From: Bradyrhizobium genosp. SA-3
GTDB taxonomy: Bacteria > Pseudomonadota > Alphaproteobacteria > Rhizobiales > Xanthobacteraceae
NCBI RefSeq assembly: GCF_004212635.1
Contig: NZ_PSRT01000001.1
Location: 62,001-126,000, forward strand
DNA: 64,000 bases
Direction: 5' to 3'
Shown: piece after piece, positions 1 through 9,455 of the stretch
How positions within the stretch are numbered: the stretch's first letter is position 1
How the letters are laid out: each line of letters starts with the position of its first letter
Notes under the pieces: model-generated
Database searches by the model: none
Told to the model about the DNA's origin: nothing
What the model saw: the letters and a program-made list of their open reading frames with translations, nothing else
Translations under genes and position numbers: made by a program

Positions 1-329
1 CCGCGCTTTCGCGCGGGTTTCGAAGGCGTGGCCGGAGCGCACGACACGCCGCCGCAGCAGTTCTCGGTCAGGAAACCGACGAGCGCGTTCATGGTCTCGA
101 ACCGCGCCGCATAAATCATCGAGCGTCCCTCGCGCCGGACGGTCACGAGTCCGGCCGTCCGCAGCCGGTCGAAATGGAAGGTCAGCGTGTTGGGGGCGAG
201 ATCCAGCGTTTCGGCAATCGCGCCGGCGGTCATGCCGTCGGGGCCGGCCTGCACCAGCAGGCGGAAGACGTCAAGACGATTGTCCTGTGCAAGCGCGGCG
301 AGCGCCGCGACGGCATCGTTCGTTTCCAT
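1..329 (-). CDS. ArsR-family winged-helix transcriptional regulator (3' end cut by window edge)
   Basis: The reverse strand reads from an ATG at 329 to the window edge without a stop, so the C-terminus is missing. The roughly 109 visible residues form an ArsR-type winged helix. It starts METNDAVAALAALAQDNRLD, followed by a recognition region containing APNTLTFHFDRLRTAGLV and a wing with VRREGRSMIYA. Near the visible end is a Cys-Cys pair and a third Cys (ENCCGGVSCAP), a pattern often seen in metalloid-sensing ArsR proteins, so arsenite or a similar thiophile is a plausible inducer. That ligand is an inference. An 8-bp inverted repeat overlaps the start codon, which suggests autorepression. 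Confidence 0.85.
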   Translation of the reverse strand, partial: METNDAVAALAALAQDNRLDVFRLLVQAGPDGMTAGAIAETLDLAPNTLTFHFDRLRTAGLVTVRREGRSMIYAARFETMNALVGFLTENCCGGVSCAPATPSKPARKR

Positions 330-348
330 ATTTCAGCGATTATGGAAA
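323..348. promoter_or_regulatory. Inverted-repeat operator at the ArsR-type gene start
   Basis: TTTCCATA at 323-330 is the exact reverse complement of TATGGAAA at 341-348, with a 10-base spacer. It covers the regulator's ATG and 5' leader. ArsR proteins typically bind such AT-rich dyads as dimers, so this is a probable autoregulatory operator. Binding is inferred. Confidence 0.5.
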
Positions 349-567
349 TAATGAGCGGCTGTCAATCGGGATTGTGCTGGGTCTACCCCAATCTCGATTT
401 GATGGTCGGTCGCCGTCCGTTCAGCGCTTGGCGCTTTATTCCCGCCTCGGATGCTTTATGGAAGGGGCACGATCAGGTCGCACCCGCCCGATGGGGGTGC
501 TAGACCCTGGTGCAGGAACAACAGGGCTGGGCCGTCCTGGCCCCCCAAGAATGAAGGATGTGACGCA

Positions 568-1419
568 ATGATCCAAACCGTTGGCATCATCGGGGCAGGG
601 ACCATGGGGAACGGCATCGCGCAGGTCTGCGCGGCGGCCGGGCTTTCGGTCGTGATGGTCGACATTTCCGATGCTGCGGTGAACCGCGGACTTTCGACCG
701 TCGGCGGCAGTCTCGAGCGGCTGGTCAAGAAGGAGAAGATGTCGGCTGCCGATCGCGAGGCGACGCTCAAGCGCATCACCGGCACCACCGACCGGTCGAA
801 GCTATCGGATTGCGACCTCGTCATCGAGGCGGCGACCGAGAACGAGGAGCTCAAGGTCAAGATCCTGAAGGATCTCTGCGCGACGCTGTCGCCGCGCACG
901 CTGGTCGCGACCAACACCTCCTCGATCTCGATCACCAAGCTCGCCGCGGCAACCGATCGTCCCGACCGGTTCATCGGCATGCACTTCTTCAACCCCGTTC
1001 CGGTGATGGCGCTGCTCGAGCTCATCCGCGGCCTGCAGACCTCCAACGACACCCACGCCAAGGCGCTGGATTTCGCCAAGCGCGTCGGCAAGGTGGCGAT
1101 CACGGCCAAGAACAGCCCGGGCTTCGCGGTCAACCGCATCCTCTGTCCGATGATCAACGAAGCGATCTTCGCGCTCCAGGAAGGCATCGCGACGGCGGAA
1201 GAGATCGACGCCGGCATGAAGCTCGGCTGCAACCATCCGATCGGGCCGCTTGCGCTGGCCGATCTCGTCGGCCTCGACACCATGCTTTCGGTGATGGAGG
1301 TCTTTTACAAAGGCTTCAACGACCCCAAATACCGCCCAGCCCCTTTGCTCAAGGAAATGGTCGACGCTGGCCATCTCGGTCGCAAGACCGGGCAGGGCTT
1401 CTACATCTATAGCGCCTGA
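568..1419 (+). CDS. hbd: 3-hydroxybutyryl-CoA dehydrogenase
   Basis: The 283-residue product is an NAD-dependent 3-hydroxyacyl-CoA dehydrogenase that interconverts acetoacetyl-CoA and 3-hydroxybutyryl-CoA. It has the N-terminal dinucleotide site [14 protein letters not shown] (from about residue 6), the [10 protein letters not shown] segment with the catalytic His, the [10 protein letters not shown] segment, and the C-terminal [15 protein letters not shown] and [10 protein letters not shown] motifs. The length matches the stand-alone bacterial enzyme. I start at the ATG at 568, where the dinucleotide fold begins at once; the open frame extends further upstream but that part has no family similarity. 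Its roles would be in butyrate, polyhydroxybutyrate or beta-oxidation metabolism. No partner gene is adjacent; a thiolase lies far away at 48.7 kb. Confidence 0.93.
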   Translation: MIQTVGIIGAGTMGNGIAQVCAAAGLSVVMVDISDAAVNRGLSTVGGSLERLVKKEKMSAADREATLKRITGTTDRSKLSDCDLVIEAATENEELKVKILKDLCATLSPRTLVATNTSSISITKLAAATDRPDRFIGMHFFNPVPVMALLELIRGLQTSNDTHAKALDFAKRVGKVAITAKNSPGFAVNRILCPMINEAIFALQEGIATAEEIDAGMKLGCNHPIGPLALADLVGLDTMLSVMEVFYKGFNDPKYRPAPLLKEMVDAGHLGRKTGQGFYIYSA

Positions 1420-1556
1420 TGAAGGCAACGGCGGCGGGCACTCAGCGTCCGCCGCCAGATCCCGCAATTTGCGCTGCGACAAAGACGCCGCGCGCAATTG
1501 GCTCGACAATGTCGAATGGGCGGCTCGCGGGAACATCGGAACGGATAACGAAGGAC

Positions 1557-2021
1557 ATGTCGGATCGACTGAAGGCCGAGCGCGAGGCGGCGGCTGCGCG
1601 GCGGAATCTGCTGACCCAGGATGCGATCGAGCGCACCGGGATCACCGAGGAGATGATCGGGGAGCTCGTCACCCGCTTCTACGGACGCGTGCGCGAGGAC
1701 GCACGGCTCGGTCCGGTCTTTGGGATCGTCCAGAACTGGGATGAGCATCTCGCCAAGCTCAGGGATTTCTGGTCGTCGGTCGTCCTGATGAGCGGCCGCT
1801 ATCATGGCTCGCCGATGCGGGCGCATTTGCCGCTGAGCCTGGTTGGCGATCATTTCGATCGCTGGCTCGACCTGTTCGAACAGACTGCGCGCGAGGTCTG
1901 CCCGCCGGCGGCAGCCGCGCTCTTCATCGACAAGGCACGGCGCATCGCCGACAGTTTCGAAATGGCGTCGGCGACAGTCGCAGGCCGTATCGCGTCTCCG
2001 CGTCACGTGCTCCGGTCCTGA
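1557..2021 (+). CDS. Group III truncated haemoglobin
   Basis: The 154-residue product resembles group III (trHbP) globins. It has an early helix RTGITEEMIGELVTRFYGRV, an LGPVFG segment, the central WDEHLAKLRDFWSSVVLMSGRYHG block and the HLPLSLVGDHFDRWLDLF region carrying the proximal-His area. Such haem proteins bind O2 or NO in the cytoplasm; their exact role is usually unproven. The frame is open from 1419, immediately after the preceding dehydrogenase, but residues before 1557 look non-coding in composition. The start is uncertain: AAGGA lies only one base before the ATG at 1557, and an alternative ATG is at 1509. Confidence 0.85.
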   Translation: MSDRLKAEREAAAARRNLLTQDAIERTGITEEMIGELVTRFYGRVREDARLGPVFGIVQNWDEHLAKLRDFWSSVVLMSGRYHGSPMRAHLPLSLVGDHFDRWLDLFEQTAREVCPPAAAALFIDKARRIADSFEMASATVAGRIASPRHVLRS

Positions 2022-2285
2022 CGACGATCGGCCTGCCTGCAAAATACGCAGCTCCCTTGCTTCGCTTTTGCGTTGCGCGACTGAGATCGCGGTGCACCAA
2101 TTCCAACAGCATCGGCCTGATCTGCAAAATCATCATGCCAATCGCGCGGCGTGACGTTGAAATTGCGAAAACGCGCTTGAATACGTTCATTCTCGCTCAA
2201 TCAAAGCGAGCAAAGCCATATTGATGCACTGCGGCGCCAACTCTTCGCCTTTTTTTCGGCAGAGTTCCAGCGCCTGCTAGTGTGC

Positions 2286-2939
2286 ATGTCGCGCTCATCG
2301 TTCACTCCCAATTCTGCATCCTCCGACAATTCCACGGAACCCGAAGTCGACGCGGGCATCGAGCGGACGCGGCGAACGCTGCTGCTCGGCGCGCTTGCGA
2401 GCACCGCTTGCCTCGGCTGTTCGCCACCGGCGCGCGCGGGTGAAGATCCGCCCGGCTCCGACGAACGGCCACAAAAGGGTGATGTGCTCGTCTTCTCCGA
2501 AGGCGACAAGGAGGGGAAACTCATCACTGCGGCTGATGTGCCGGCCGGCGGACCGCCGGTTCATGCCTGGCCGAAGGATCCCAACACGTCGGTGGTGCGC
2601 AGCGCCTCGCGTCTCAACGAGATCCTGATCATCAAGCTCGATCCCGCCGAGCTCGACGAGAAGACCCGTACGCGTGCCGTCGACGGCATCATCGCCTATT
2701 CGGCGATCTGCTCGCACGCGGGCTGTCCCGTCACCGCCTGGGTGAAGAGCGATGTCGGCGACAAGGAAGTGTTCAAGTGCATGTGCCACAACTCCGAATA
2801 CGATCCCCGCGCGGGCGCGCAGGTCGTGTTCGGGCCGGCGCCGCGACGGCTTGCGGCGCTGCCGCTGGCGCTCGCTGACGGTTCGCTCAGCGTCGCCGGC
2901 AATTTCATCGGAAAGGTAGGTGGCGCGCAGCCAGGATGA
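2286..2939 (+). CDS. Exported Rieske [2Fe-2S] protein
   Basis: This 217-residue protein has a Rieske centre: C142-S-H144 with C147, and C165-M-C167-H168. In known Rieske proteins C142/H144 and C165/H168 ligate the cluster and C147-C167 form a disulfide. The N-terminus has two Arg followed by a hydrophobic stretch ending LASTACLGC, compatible with a Tat signal or lipoprotein signal, so it should act in the periplasm or at its membrane. It lies 113 bases upstream of a PQQ-dependent dehydrogenase on the same strand. This suggests it could be that enzyme's electron acceptor in place of the usual cytochrome c; that is an inference. A GTG two codons upstream (2280) is an alternative start. Confidence 0.88.
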   Translation: MSRSSFTPNSASSDNSTEPEVDAGIERTRRTLLLGALASTACLGCSPPARAGEDPPGSDERPQKGDVLVFSEGDKEGKLITAADVPAGGPPVHAWPKDPNTSVVRSASRLNEILIIKLDPAELDEKTRTRAVDGIIAYSAICSHAGCPVTAWVKSDVGDKEVFKCMCHNSEYDPRAGAQVVFGPAPRRLAALPLALADGSLSVAGNFIGKVGGAQPG

Positions 2940-3052
2940 CGGACGGTGCGGGCCGTGCCTGCGTCACGAGAGGCCGCATCCGCCGATGGGCGGACGGGAC
3001 GAACGACAAGAATTCACAACAAGAATTCAAACGGATGAAAAGGGGAACGTCC

Positions 3053-4780
3053 ATGACCAGGAAGCCATGGTTACTGTCCGGCTTCGTCGCCTTCACGTGT
3101 CTTGCCTCGACCGCCGCCATATCAGGCCCGATCGAGAATTATTCTCCGGTCACCACGCAACGGCTGGAAAATCCGGAACCCGGCAACTGGATGCTCTATC
3201 GGCGCACCTATGACGGGCACGGCTACAGTCCGCTCGACCAGATCAACGCCTCGAACGTGAAAAACCTCACGCCGGCTTGGACCTTCGCTACGGGCGTCGT
3301 CGAAGGCCACGAGGCGCCGCCGATCGTCAACAACGGTGTGATGTTCGTGGCGACCCCGATGGGGCAGGTGATCGCGCTGAACGCGAAGACCGGCGACGAA
3401 TACTGGCGCTACAAGCGGCAGCTCCCCGACGATCTGTTCCAGCTGCATCCGACCAGCCGCGGCGTCGGCCTGTGGGAGGACAAGCTCTATCTCGCCACCA
3501 CCGACGACCACGTCGTCGCGCTCGACGCCAAGACCGGCAAGGTGGTGTGGGACACCAAGGTGCAGGACTACAAGAAGGGCCAGTACATGACCCTGATGCC
3601 GCTGATCGTCGACGGCAAGGTCATCGTCGGCGGCTCCGGCGGCGAATTCGGCGTGCGCGGCTATGTCGCCGCCTACGATGCCAAGGACGGCAAGGAGCTG
3701 TGGCGGACCTTCACCATCCCCGGCGAAGGTGAGCCAGGTCACGACACCTGGCAGGGAGAGGACTGGAAGAATGGCGGCGGCTCGGCCTGGATGACCGGCA
3801 ATTACGACAAGGAGACCAAGACGATCTACTGGGGTGTCGGCAACGCCGCGCCATGGCCCGGCGAAACCCATCCCGGCGACAATCTCTACACCTCCTCGGT
3901 GCTCGCGCTCGATCCCAACAACGGCAAGATCAAGACCCATCATCAGTACCACCAGAACGATTCCTGGGACTGGGATGAGGTCGATGCGCCGATGCTGATC
4001 GACCTGCAGCGCGACGGCCGCAACATCAAGAGCCTGGTCCATCCGGGACGCGACGCCATCTTCTGGGTGCTCGAGCGCACGCCGACCAAGATTAACTATG
4101 TCGCCGGCTGGCCGTTCGTCTCCACGGACGTCTGGAAGGGCATCGAACCGGAGAGCGGCAAGCCGATCGTCGATCCCGCGCACAAACCGGTGATCGGCAA
4201 GCGCGTGGAGTTCTGCCCCTCACTCTGGGGCGGCAAGGATTGGCCGTCGGCGGCCTACAGCCAGAGAACCGGCCTCGTCTATGTGCCCGCCAACGAGAAT
4301 TTCTGCGGCGGATTCACCGGCGAGAAAGTCGCGCTGAAGGCTGGCGAACTCTGGCTCGGCACCAAGCCGGAAGATATCGGCCTCAAGGCGAAGCCCGGCG
4401 CGGATCATTTCGGCGAGCTGCAGGCCTGGGATCCCGCGACGGGCAAGAAGGTCTGGCAGCACAACTTCCCGAAGTCGCAGCTGTTCGGATCGGTGACGGC
4501 GACCGCAGGCGATCTCGTCTTCGTCGGCGGCACCAACGACCGCAACTTCCGCGCCTTCAACGCCAAGACCGGCGAATTGTTGTGGGAGCAGAAGACCAAC
4601 TCCGGCATCATGGGCATGCCGGTGTCCTATGAGATCGATGGCACGCAGTACATCGCAATCCAGTCGGGATGGGGTGTGGACGCACAGCGCATCCAGGATG
4701 CACTTGCGACCAACAACATCGGCATCGAAGCCAACGTCCCGCAGGGCGGCGTCATCTGGGTGTTCGCGCTGAAGAAATAG
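3053..4780 (+). CDS. Periplasmic PQQ-dependent alcohol dehydrogenase lacking the vicinal cysteines
   Basis: This 575-residue quinoprotein has a signal peptide, repeated propeller tryptophan-docking motifs (ALNAKTGDEYW, ALDAKTGKVVW, AWDPATGKKVW) and active-site residues E198 (GGEFG), N264 (GVGN) and D306. D308, two residues after the catalytic Asp, marks the lanthanide-type Asp-x-Asp pair (WDWD) as in XoxF. The vicinal Cys-Cys that normally lies under PQQ is missing: the aligned positions 130-131 are Gln-Leu. The start is the ATG at 3053, preceded by AAGGGG and followed by the signal peptide; a frame open from 2936 and an ATG at 3035 are less likely. A strong terminator follows. The substrate is not predictable beyond an alcohol or aldehyde. 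Confidence 0.9.
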   Translation: MTRKPWLLSGFVAFTCLASTAAISGPIENYSPVTTQRLENPEPGNWMLYRRTYDGHGYSPLDQINASNVKNLTPAWTFATGVVEGHEAPPIVNNGVMFVATPMGQVIALNAKTGDEYWRYKRQLPDDLFQLHPTSRGVGLWEDKLYLATTDDHVVALDAKTGKVVWDTKVQDYKKGQYMTLMPLIVDGKVIVGGSGGEFGVRGYVAAYDAKDGKELWRTFTIPGEGEPGHDTWQGEDWKNGGGSAWMTGNYDKETKTIYWGVGNAAPWPGETHPGDNLYTSSVLALDPNNGKIKTHHQYHQNDSWDWDEVDAPMLIDLQRDGRNIKSLVHPGRDAIFWVLERTPTKINYVAGWPFVSTDVWKGIEPESGKPIVDPAHKPVIGKRVEFCPSLWGGKDWPSAAYSQRTGLVYVPANENFCGGFTGEKVALKAGELWLGTKPEDIGLKAKPGADHFGELQAWDPATGKKVWQHNFPKSQLFGSVTATAGDLVFVGGTNDRNFRAFNAKTGELLWEQKTNSGIMGMPVSYEIDGTQYIAIQSGWGVDAQRIQDALATNNIGIEANVPQGGVIWVFALKK

Positions 4781-4824
4781 CTCCGCAGGCGGATCGAAAG
4801 AGGCGGAGCAGCCGGGGGGTGGCG

Positions 4825-4857
4825 AATGCGGCGGACGGCGACGTCCGCCGCATTTTT
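4825..4857 (+). terminator. Rho-independent terminator after the PQQ dehydrogenase
   Basis: A 13-bp perfect stem, AATGCGGCGGACG (4825-4837) with CGTCCGCCGCATT (4842-4854), has a four-base loop and runs into five T residues. It lies 45 bases after the stop. Confidence 0.85.
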
Positions 4858-4897
4858 GCGTGTGTGATGGAATCGCGTGCGCGCTGAGAATCTCTTC

Positions 4898-5104
4898 CCT
4901 TCTCCCCTTGTGGGAGAAGGTGGCATAGGCGGCCTTCGGCCGCCGTTCTCGAGAACGCCGAAGCGAAGCTTCGGCTATGGCGCCGGATGAGGGGTTCTAT
5001 CCACGCGCGCACTCATCGCGAGATTGACTCGCGGAGACAGACCCCTCACCCAAGCAAGATCGCATCTGCCAGCGTCGCTGCCCTCTCCCGCAAGGGGAGA
5101 GGGC
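4898..5104. repeat. Intergenic palindromic repeat cluster
   Basis: This 4781-5130 spacer holds no gene. Besides the terminator it contains CCTTCTCCC/GGGAGAAGG (4898-4920), a GGCGGCC..GGCCGCC hairpin, and GCCCTCTCCC/GGGAGAGGGC (5080-5104). The arrangement of C/G-rich palindromes flanking a variable middle recurs at 33.6, 48.5 and 50.0 kb, so it is an interspersed repeat family of this genome. Confidence 0.7.
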
Positions 5105-5130
5105 ACATCCATGCGCAGCCGTCAGATAAT

Positions 5131-5388
5131 TTACTTGCCCTGGCGCTCGACCTTGTCCTTTTCCTTCTGGTTCATATCCCGAACCTTCGGATCAGGGTTG
5201 CGCTTCCCGGTGGTCTGGCTGGTCGAGGCGGGCGGGGCGTTTGCGTTCGGCAGGGAGTTCTGGTCCGGCGCGGTTGGGCGCGTCGCCGTGGTCGGCGGGG
5301 CGGTGTTGCTCTGGGCGAACGCGCCGGCGGTCGTCAAAAGAAAGGCGCCCGACAGCGAGACTGCGAGCGCCTTTGAGATGTTGGTCAT
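5131..5388 (-). CDS. Small secreted Pro/Thr/Asn-rich protein, function unknown
   Basis: The 85-residue product has a clear signal peptide ending TAGAFAQ, followed by a low-complexity Pro, Thr, Ser and Asn-rich region and a charged C-terminus ([16 protein letters not shown]). No catalytic motif is visible. It lies downstream of the molybdenum hydroxylase pair on the same strand with a 54-base gap, so it may be cotranscribed. No function is proposed. Confidence 0.65.
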   Translation of the reverse strand: MTNISKALAVSLSGAFLLTTAGAFAQSNTAPPTTATRPTAPDQNSLPNANAPPASTSQTTGKRNPDPKVRDMNQKEKDKVERQGK

Positions 5389-5442
5389 CGATCCGCTCCT
5401 GTCAGATCGATGGAAACGGCCCGAGGCCGCTTGTGTTCCGGT

Positions 5443-7755
5443 TCACGCTTCCAATTGCTTGCCGATCGGAAGCGAGCGGATGCGTTTTCCCGTCGCGGCG
5501 AAGATCGCATTAATCAGCGCCGGCGCGAACGGCGGAACGCCGGGCTCGCCGACGCCGCTCGGCGGCGCGTCAGGTCCGGGCGGCACGATGTAGACGTTGG
5601 TCACCACAGGAGATTCGTCGATCCTGACGACCTGGAAGTCGTCAAAATTCTTCTGCTGCACCTTGCCGTCCTTGAAGGTGATCTCGCCGTATTTGGCGAG
5701 GCTCAGCCCCATGATCGCGGCGCCCTCGATCTGCGAGGCGATGCGCTCGGGGTTGACATAGGTGCCGCAATCGATCGCCGTATCGACCCTTGGCACGGTC
5801 AGCTTGCCCTTGTCGTCGACCGCGACCTCGACGATGGTCGCGATGTAGCTGACGAAGCTGCGGTGCACGGCGATGCCGAGGCCGTGGCCCTTCGGGACCT
5901 GACGGCCCCATTCGCCCTTTTCGGCGACCAGCTCGACCACCTTGCGCAGGCGCGCGGTGTCGATCGGGTAGCTGTCCTGGGGCTCGCCGTAGTTCCAGAG
6001 ATCCTTCACCGCGGGCTTGACGATCCGCGGGCTGCCGATCAGCGCGAGCAGGGTTTCCTTCTGGTCGCGGCCGGTCGCCTGCGCGATCTCGCCGACCATC
6101 GACTGCACCGCGAAGGCACGCGGGATGTTCGAGACCGAGCGGAACCAGCCGATGCGGGTATGCGCGGCCGCCTCCGGATTTTCGCAGGAGATGTTGGCGA
6201 TCTCGAACGGCATGTCGACGAGACCCATGCCGATCTCGAACGGCGCCTGGTGCACGGTGCCGGCGGCAAACGTCGAGGCGATGCTGGGCGCCACGCTGCG
6301 GTGGCGCCAGGCGATCACCTTGCCGCTCTTGTCGAGACCCGCCTCGATCCGTTCGACCGAGACGGTGTGCAGGAAGCCGTTGTGAATGTCGTCCTCGCGC
6401 GTCCACTGGACCTTGACCGGCGCGCCGAGCTCCTTGGAGAGCAGCGCGGCTTCGAGCGCAAAGTCGCATTTCGATTTGCGGCCGAAACCGCCGCCGAGCA
6501 GTGTGACGTTGACGGTGACGTTGCCCTCGGGAATGCCGAGCGTCTTGGCGACATCCTCGCGGGTGCCGCCGGGGCTCTGCACCGGCGCCCAAATCTCCGC
6601 CTTGTCGCCCTTAACGTCGGCGACAGCCACCGGCGGCTCCATGCTGACATGGGCGAGATGGGGGATGTAGTACTCGCCGACGATGACCTTGTCGGCGCTC
6701 TTCAAGGCGGCGTCCGCATCGCCCTCCTGGCGCAGGACGAGGCCGGGCTTGCGCGAGGCCTCCTCAAGCTCCTTGCGGTAGGCGACGGAGTCGTATTTGC
6801 CGTTGGGGCCGTCGTCCCACACGAGCTTAAGCGCGTCGCGGCCCTTGATCGCCGCACCGGTGTTGCGCGCGATCACGGCGACGCCACCGAGCGGCTGGAA
6901 TTTCGACGGCCATGGCCAGCCGCGCACCTGCATCACCTTCTCGACGCCGTTGATCTTCAGCGCCGCGTCCGGATCGAACGAGACCAGCTTGCCGCCGGTC
7001 ACCGGCGGGCGGGCGATCACGGCATATTTCATGCCGGGCAGCCGCACGTCGGCGCCATAGCGCGCCTTGCCGGTGGTGATGTCGTGGAGATCGACGATGC
7101 CGATCTGGCCCTTGGCGAGATAGCGGAAGTCCTTGGGGTCCTTCAGCTTGAGGCCTTCGATGCTCGGCACCGATTCCTTGGCCGCGTCGGCAGCGAGCTC
7201 GCCGAAGCCGAGCTTGCGGCCGCTGGCGTTGTGGACGACCTCGTGATTGACGGCCTTGACCTCGGTCGCCGGCACGCCCCAGCGCTTCGCCGCGGCCTGC
7301 TCCAGCATGGTGCGGGCCGAGGCGCCGATCTGGCGCATCGGGATCAAATAATGCCGCGTGCTGCGTGAGCCGTCGGTGTCCTGGTTGCCGAACTTGACCT
7401 CGTCGCCATGGGCCTGCTGCACCTTGACCCTGGACCAATCGGCTTCCATCTCCTCGGCCACGATCAGCGGCAGGCTGGTGCGCACACCGGTGCCCATTTC
7501 CGAACGGTGCCCGACGATGGTGACGATGCCGTCCGGCGCGACCGAAACGAACACGCGCGGATCGACCACGACGCCATGCGGCATCTTTCCGGCACCGGTT
7601 TCATAGGCGAATGCCTGGCGCGACATCACGGGCGCGGCAAGCACGAAGCCGCCGGTGACGCCGAGCCCCTTCAGGATGCTCCGGCGCGAGACTTTCTCGA
7701 CCCTGACATGCTTTTCGAAGCCGCGAAGCTTGCGGGGATTGTCGATGAAGTTCAT
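5443..7755 (-). CDS. Molybdenum hydroxylase large subunit (isoquinoline 1-oxidoreductase beta / aldehyde dehydrogenase type), Tat-exported
   Basis: The 770-residue protein belongs to the xanthine oxidase family's IorB-like branch. It starts with a twin-arginine signal ([20 protein letters not shown], about residues 22-41), so the folded, molybdopterin-cytosine-dinucleotide-loaded complex is expected in the periplasm. Internal motifs include GGGFGRK (Moco loop) and GVGEPG near the C-terminus, which carries the catalytic Glu of the family. The [2Fe-2S] subunit gene lies immediately upstream, one base from this start. In an alcohol-oxidation island the likely substrate is an aldehyde produced by the PQQ dehydrogenases; that is an inference. 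No cytochrome subunit gene is adjacent. Confidence 0.9.
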   Translation of the reverse strand: MNFIDNPRKLRGFEKHVRVEKVSRRSILKGLGVTGGFVLAAPVMSRQAFAYETGAGKMPHGVVVDPRVFVSVAPDGIVTIVGHRSEMGTGVRTSLPLIVAEEMEADWSRVKVQQAHGDEVKFGNQDTDGSRSTRHYLIPMRQIGASARTMLEQAAAKRWGVPATEVKAVNHEVVHNASGRKLGFGELAADAAKESVPSIEGLKLKDPKDFRYLAKGQIGIVDLHDITTGKARYGADVRLPGMKYAVIARPPVTGGKLVSFDPDAALKINGVEKVMQVRGWPWPSKFQPLGGVAVIARNTGAAIKGRDALKLVWDDGPNGKYDSVAYRKELEEASRKPGLVLRQEGDADAALKSADKVIVGEYYIPHLAHVSMEPPVAVADVKGDKAEIWAPVQSPGGTREDVAKTLGIPEGNVTVNVTLLGGGFGRKSKCDFALEAALLSKELGAPVKVQWTREDDIHNGFLHTVSVERIEAGLDKSGKVIAWRHRSVAPSIASTFAAGTVHQAPFEIGMGLVDMPFEIANISCENPEAAAHTRIGWFRSVSNIPRAFAVQSMVGEIAQATGRDQKETLLALIGSPRIVKPAVKDLWNYGEPQDSYPIDTARLRKVVELVAEKGEWGRQVPKGHGLGIAVHRSFVSYIATIVEVAVDDKGKLTVPRVDTAIDCGTYVNPERIASQIEGAAIMGLSLAKYGEITFKDGKVQQKNFDDFQVVRIDESPVVTNVYIVPPGPDAPPSGVGEPGVPPFAPALINAIFAATGKRIRSLPIGKQLEA

Positions 7756-7756
7756 A

Positions 7757-8209
7757 TCACACTCCCGTCGATGCGAGATGGACGGCGTTCTCGATGCGCT
7801 GGTAGCAGCCGCAGCGGCAGATGTTGCCGGACATCGCCTCGCGGATCTGGTCGTGCGAGGGCTTTGGGTTGTCCATCAAGAGTGCTGCGCCCTGCATGAT
7901 CTGGCCGGCCTGGCAGAAGCCACATTGGGGCACGTTGAGCTCGCGCCAAGCCTTCTGCACCGGGTGATCGCCGGTGGGGTGCAGTCCCTCGATCGTCGTG
8001 ACCTCGCGTCCGGCAACGTCGTTCACCGACGTGATGCAAGCGCGGACGGCCTGCTTGTCGACGATGACGGTGCAGGCGCCGCACAGGGCCTGGCCGCAGC
8101 CGTATTTGGTGCCGGTCAGTCCGGCCTCGTCACGCAGGAACCAGAGTAGCGGGAGATCCGGGTCGCCGTCCCAGCTCTGTTCCTGGCCGTTGATCTTCAC
8201 CTTGATCAT
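7757..8209 (-). CDS. Molybdenum hydroxylase small [2Fe-2S] subunit (IorA-like)
   Basis: The 150-residue protein carries two [2Fe-2S] clusters. The N-terminal plant-type ferredoxin motif is [16 protein letters not shown] with a further Cys in AVRACITSV, and the C-terminal helical domain has [11 protein letters not shown] and [12 protein letters not shown]. It would transfer electrons from the molybdenum site of the 770-residue partner. There is no signal peptide, so it is probably co-exported with the Tat-tagged large subunit. Its stop and the partner's ATG are separated by one base. Confidence 0.92.
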   Translation of the reverse strand: MIKVKINGQEQSWDGDPDLPLLWFLRDEAGLTGTKYGCGQALCGACTVIVDKQAVRACITSVNDVAGREVTTIEGLHPTGDHPVQKAWRELNVPQCGFCQAGQIMQGAALLMDNPKPSHDQIREAMSGNICRCGCYQRIENAVHLASTGV

Positions 8210-8533
8210 GATCGTCCCTCGCTCTTCATAAGCCTGTTCAATTCAAAACTAACGACGCCGCCGGGGTGCAATGCCGGTTGCGTCGTGCCGCCGCATATCC
8301 CGGCCGCGCTATCCCGCGCGGGCAGGTCCCGGCGGGCGGCAGGAATACGAATCGCAATGTCCGGATGTGCTCGATACCTCCCGTTTTGTTCTTATTTGAT
8401 TGTTGTTCTTATTTGATTGCATTTCGTGCGGCATCGTGACGGCGCGAACGTAGCAGAGATCGCGCCGGCCCGGCGTTCACAGCCGAGTGTTCTCATCGGA
8501 AAAAGATTGCATCGATGGTTTGTCAAAAGCAGG

Positions 8534-8814
8534 GCGCGGCTTCGTGCCGCGCTGCTTGCGAAACGGGCGCAACCAAAAAAGCTTCGTCCGCGAGGAAGAC
8601 TGCACGGACGAAGCAGGATGCCTCAGTCGAGGGAGGGAGAACGCAGCACCGCGAACTTCAAGCAGGAAGCCGGCGGCCCTGCGCAGTCATTCAGAGACCA
8701 GGACTGAGGAGCTGATGGCCCTCACATACGCGTGGTGCAGAAGCGCGGCATCGCCGCGATGGTCCCGGATGGGGACCGATCCGGTTCGCTGGCGGTGATA
8801 GGCACCAGCGAACC
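8534..8814. other. Gene-free spacer with a run of strong hairpins (candidate structured RNA)
   Basis: The 8210-8858 spacer lacks a convincing gene. It holds four successive perfect inverted repeats: GCGCGGC (8534-8540)/GCCGCGC (8546-8552); GCTTCGTCCG (8581-8590)/CGGACGAAGC (8605-8614); GGTCCC (8761-8766)/GGGACC (8772-8777); GGTTCGCTGG (8783-8792)/CCAGCGAACC (8805-8814). GGCCCTC near 8718 could also pair with GAGGGCT near 8828 to close a multibranch structure. None has a T-run typical of a terminator. It could be a small RNA, a 3' stabilising structure for the xox operon, or a repeat. I do not recognise a known RNA family. Confidence 0.4.
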
Positions 8815-8858
8815 GATAGGACTTGAGAGGGCTCGGCGGCCCCGCTCGGGCAGCCTTC

Positions 8859-9422
8859 TTAGGCGGCTTTGGCTTTCGCCACGTGGGTCGCGATCGCGTC
8901 CATCAGCGCCGGCGACAGGCAGTCATAGGGTTCCAGCCCGATCTCCTTCAGCCGCGCACGGATGCCCGCCATCTGCTCCGGCTTCACGCCCGATTCGATC
9001 ACCGAGGAGACGAAGGCGGCGAATTGCGGCGCCTGCGAGCCCTGCTCCTGGAACAGCTCAGGATGGATGAAGTCGAGCCCATAGAACGGATGGCCCTTGT
9101 TCTCGATGCGGCCGTACATGTGCGTGCCGCAGGCCTTGCAGGCATAGCGCTGGATCACCGCGGAGGGATCGACGATCTGGAGCTTGTCGCCGTTCTCGAG
9201 CACGGTGACGTTCTGGCGCGGCACCACGGCGACGACCGAGAAGGTCGCGCCCGGCGGCTTCCAGCACTTGGTGCAGCCGCAGGCGTGGTTGTGCGCGACG
9301 TCGCCCTTGATGCCGACCTTCACCGGATGGTCCGTGCATTTGCAGACCAGCGTGCCACCGGCGAAGTTGCCGCTGCCTTGTTTGATGCCGCTATCGATCG
9401 AGGGATGGAGTGCAACAGTCAT
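8859..9422 (-). CDS. gfa: S-(hydroxymethyl)glutathione synthase (glutathione-dependent formaldehyde-activating enzyme)
   Basis: The 187-residue product is a Gfa/CENP-V-fold zinc protein that favours condensation of formaldehyde with glutathione. Zinc-binding Cys motifs are visible: [19 protein letters not shown] and [13 protein letters not shown]. It is the last gene of a colinear set behind xoxF, xoxG and the glutathione-dependent formaldehyde dehydrogenase. That fits formaldehyde made in the periplasm entering the glutathione pathway in the cytoplasm. Its gap to frmA is 33 bases. Confidence 0.93.
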   Translation of the reverse strand: MTVALHPSIDSGIKQGSGNFAGGTLVCKCTDHPVKVGIKGDVAHNHACGCTKCWKPPGATFSVVAVVPRQNVTVLENGDKLQIVDPSAVIQRYACKACGTHMYGRIENKGHPFYGLDFIHPELFQEQGSQAPQFAAFVSSVIESGVKPEQMAGIRARLKEIGLEPYDCLSPALMDAIATHVAKAKAA

Positions 9423-9455
9423 GGGTCGATCCTCCTGGGGTGTGATGGCTGTAAG

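Noticed and set aside
5410..7368. 652-residue plus-strand open frame
   Set aside because: It lies opposite the molybdenum hydroxylase, is His/Arg/Asp-rich, and has no domain; it is a codon-bias shadow.
8417..8715. Short plus-strand open frames in the hairpin spacer
   Set aside because: They are basic, low-complexity and overlap in several frames; inverted repeats explain the region better.
8534..8814. RNase P RNA, tmRNA or SRP RNA
   Set aside because: None of the conserved core motifs of these RNAs was seen in the region.
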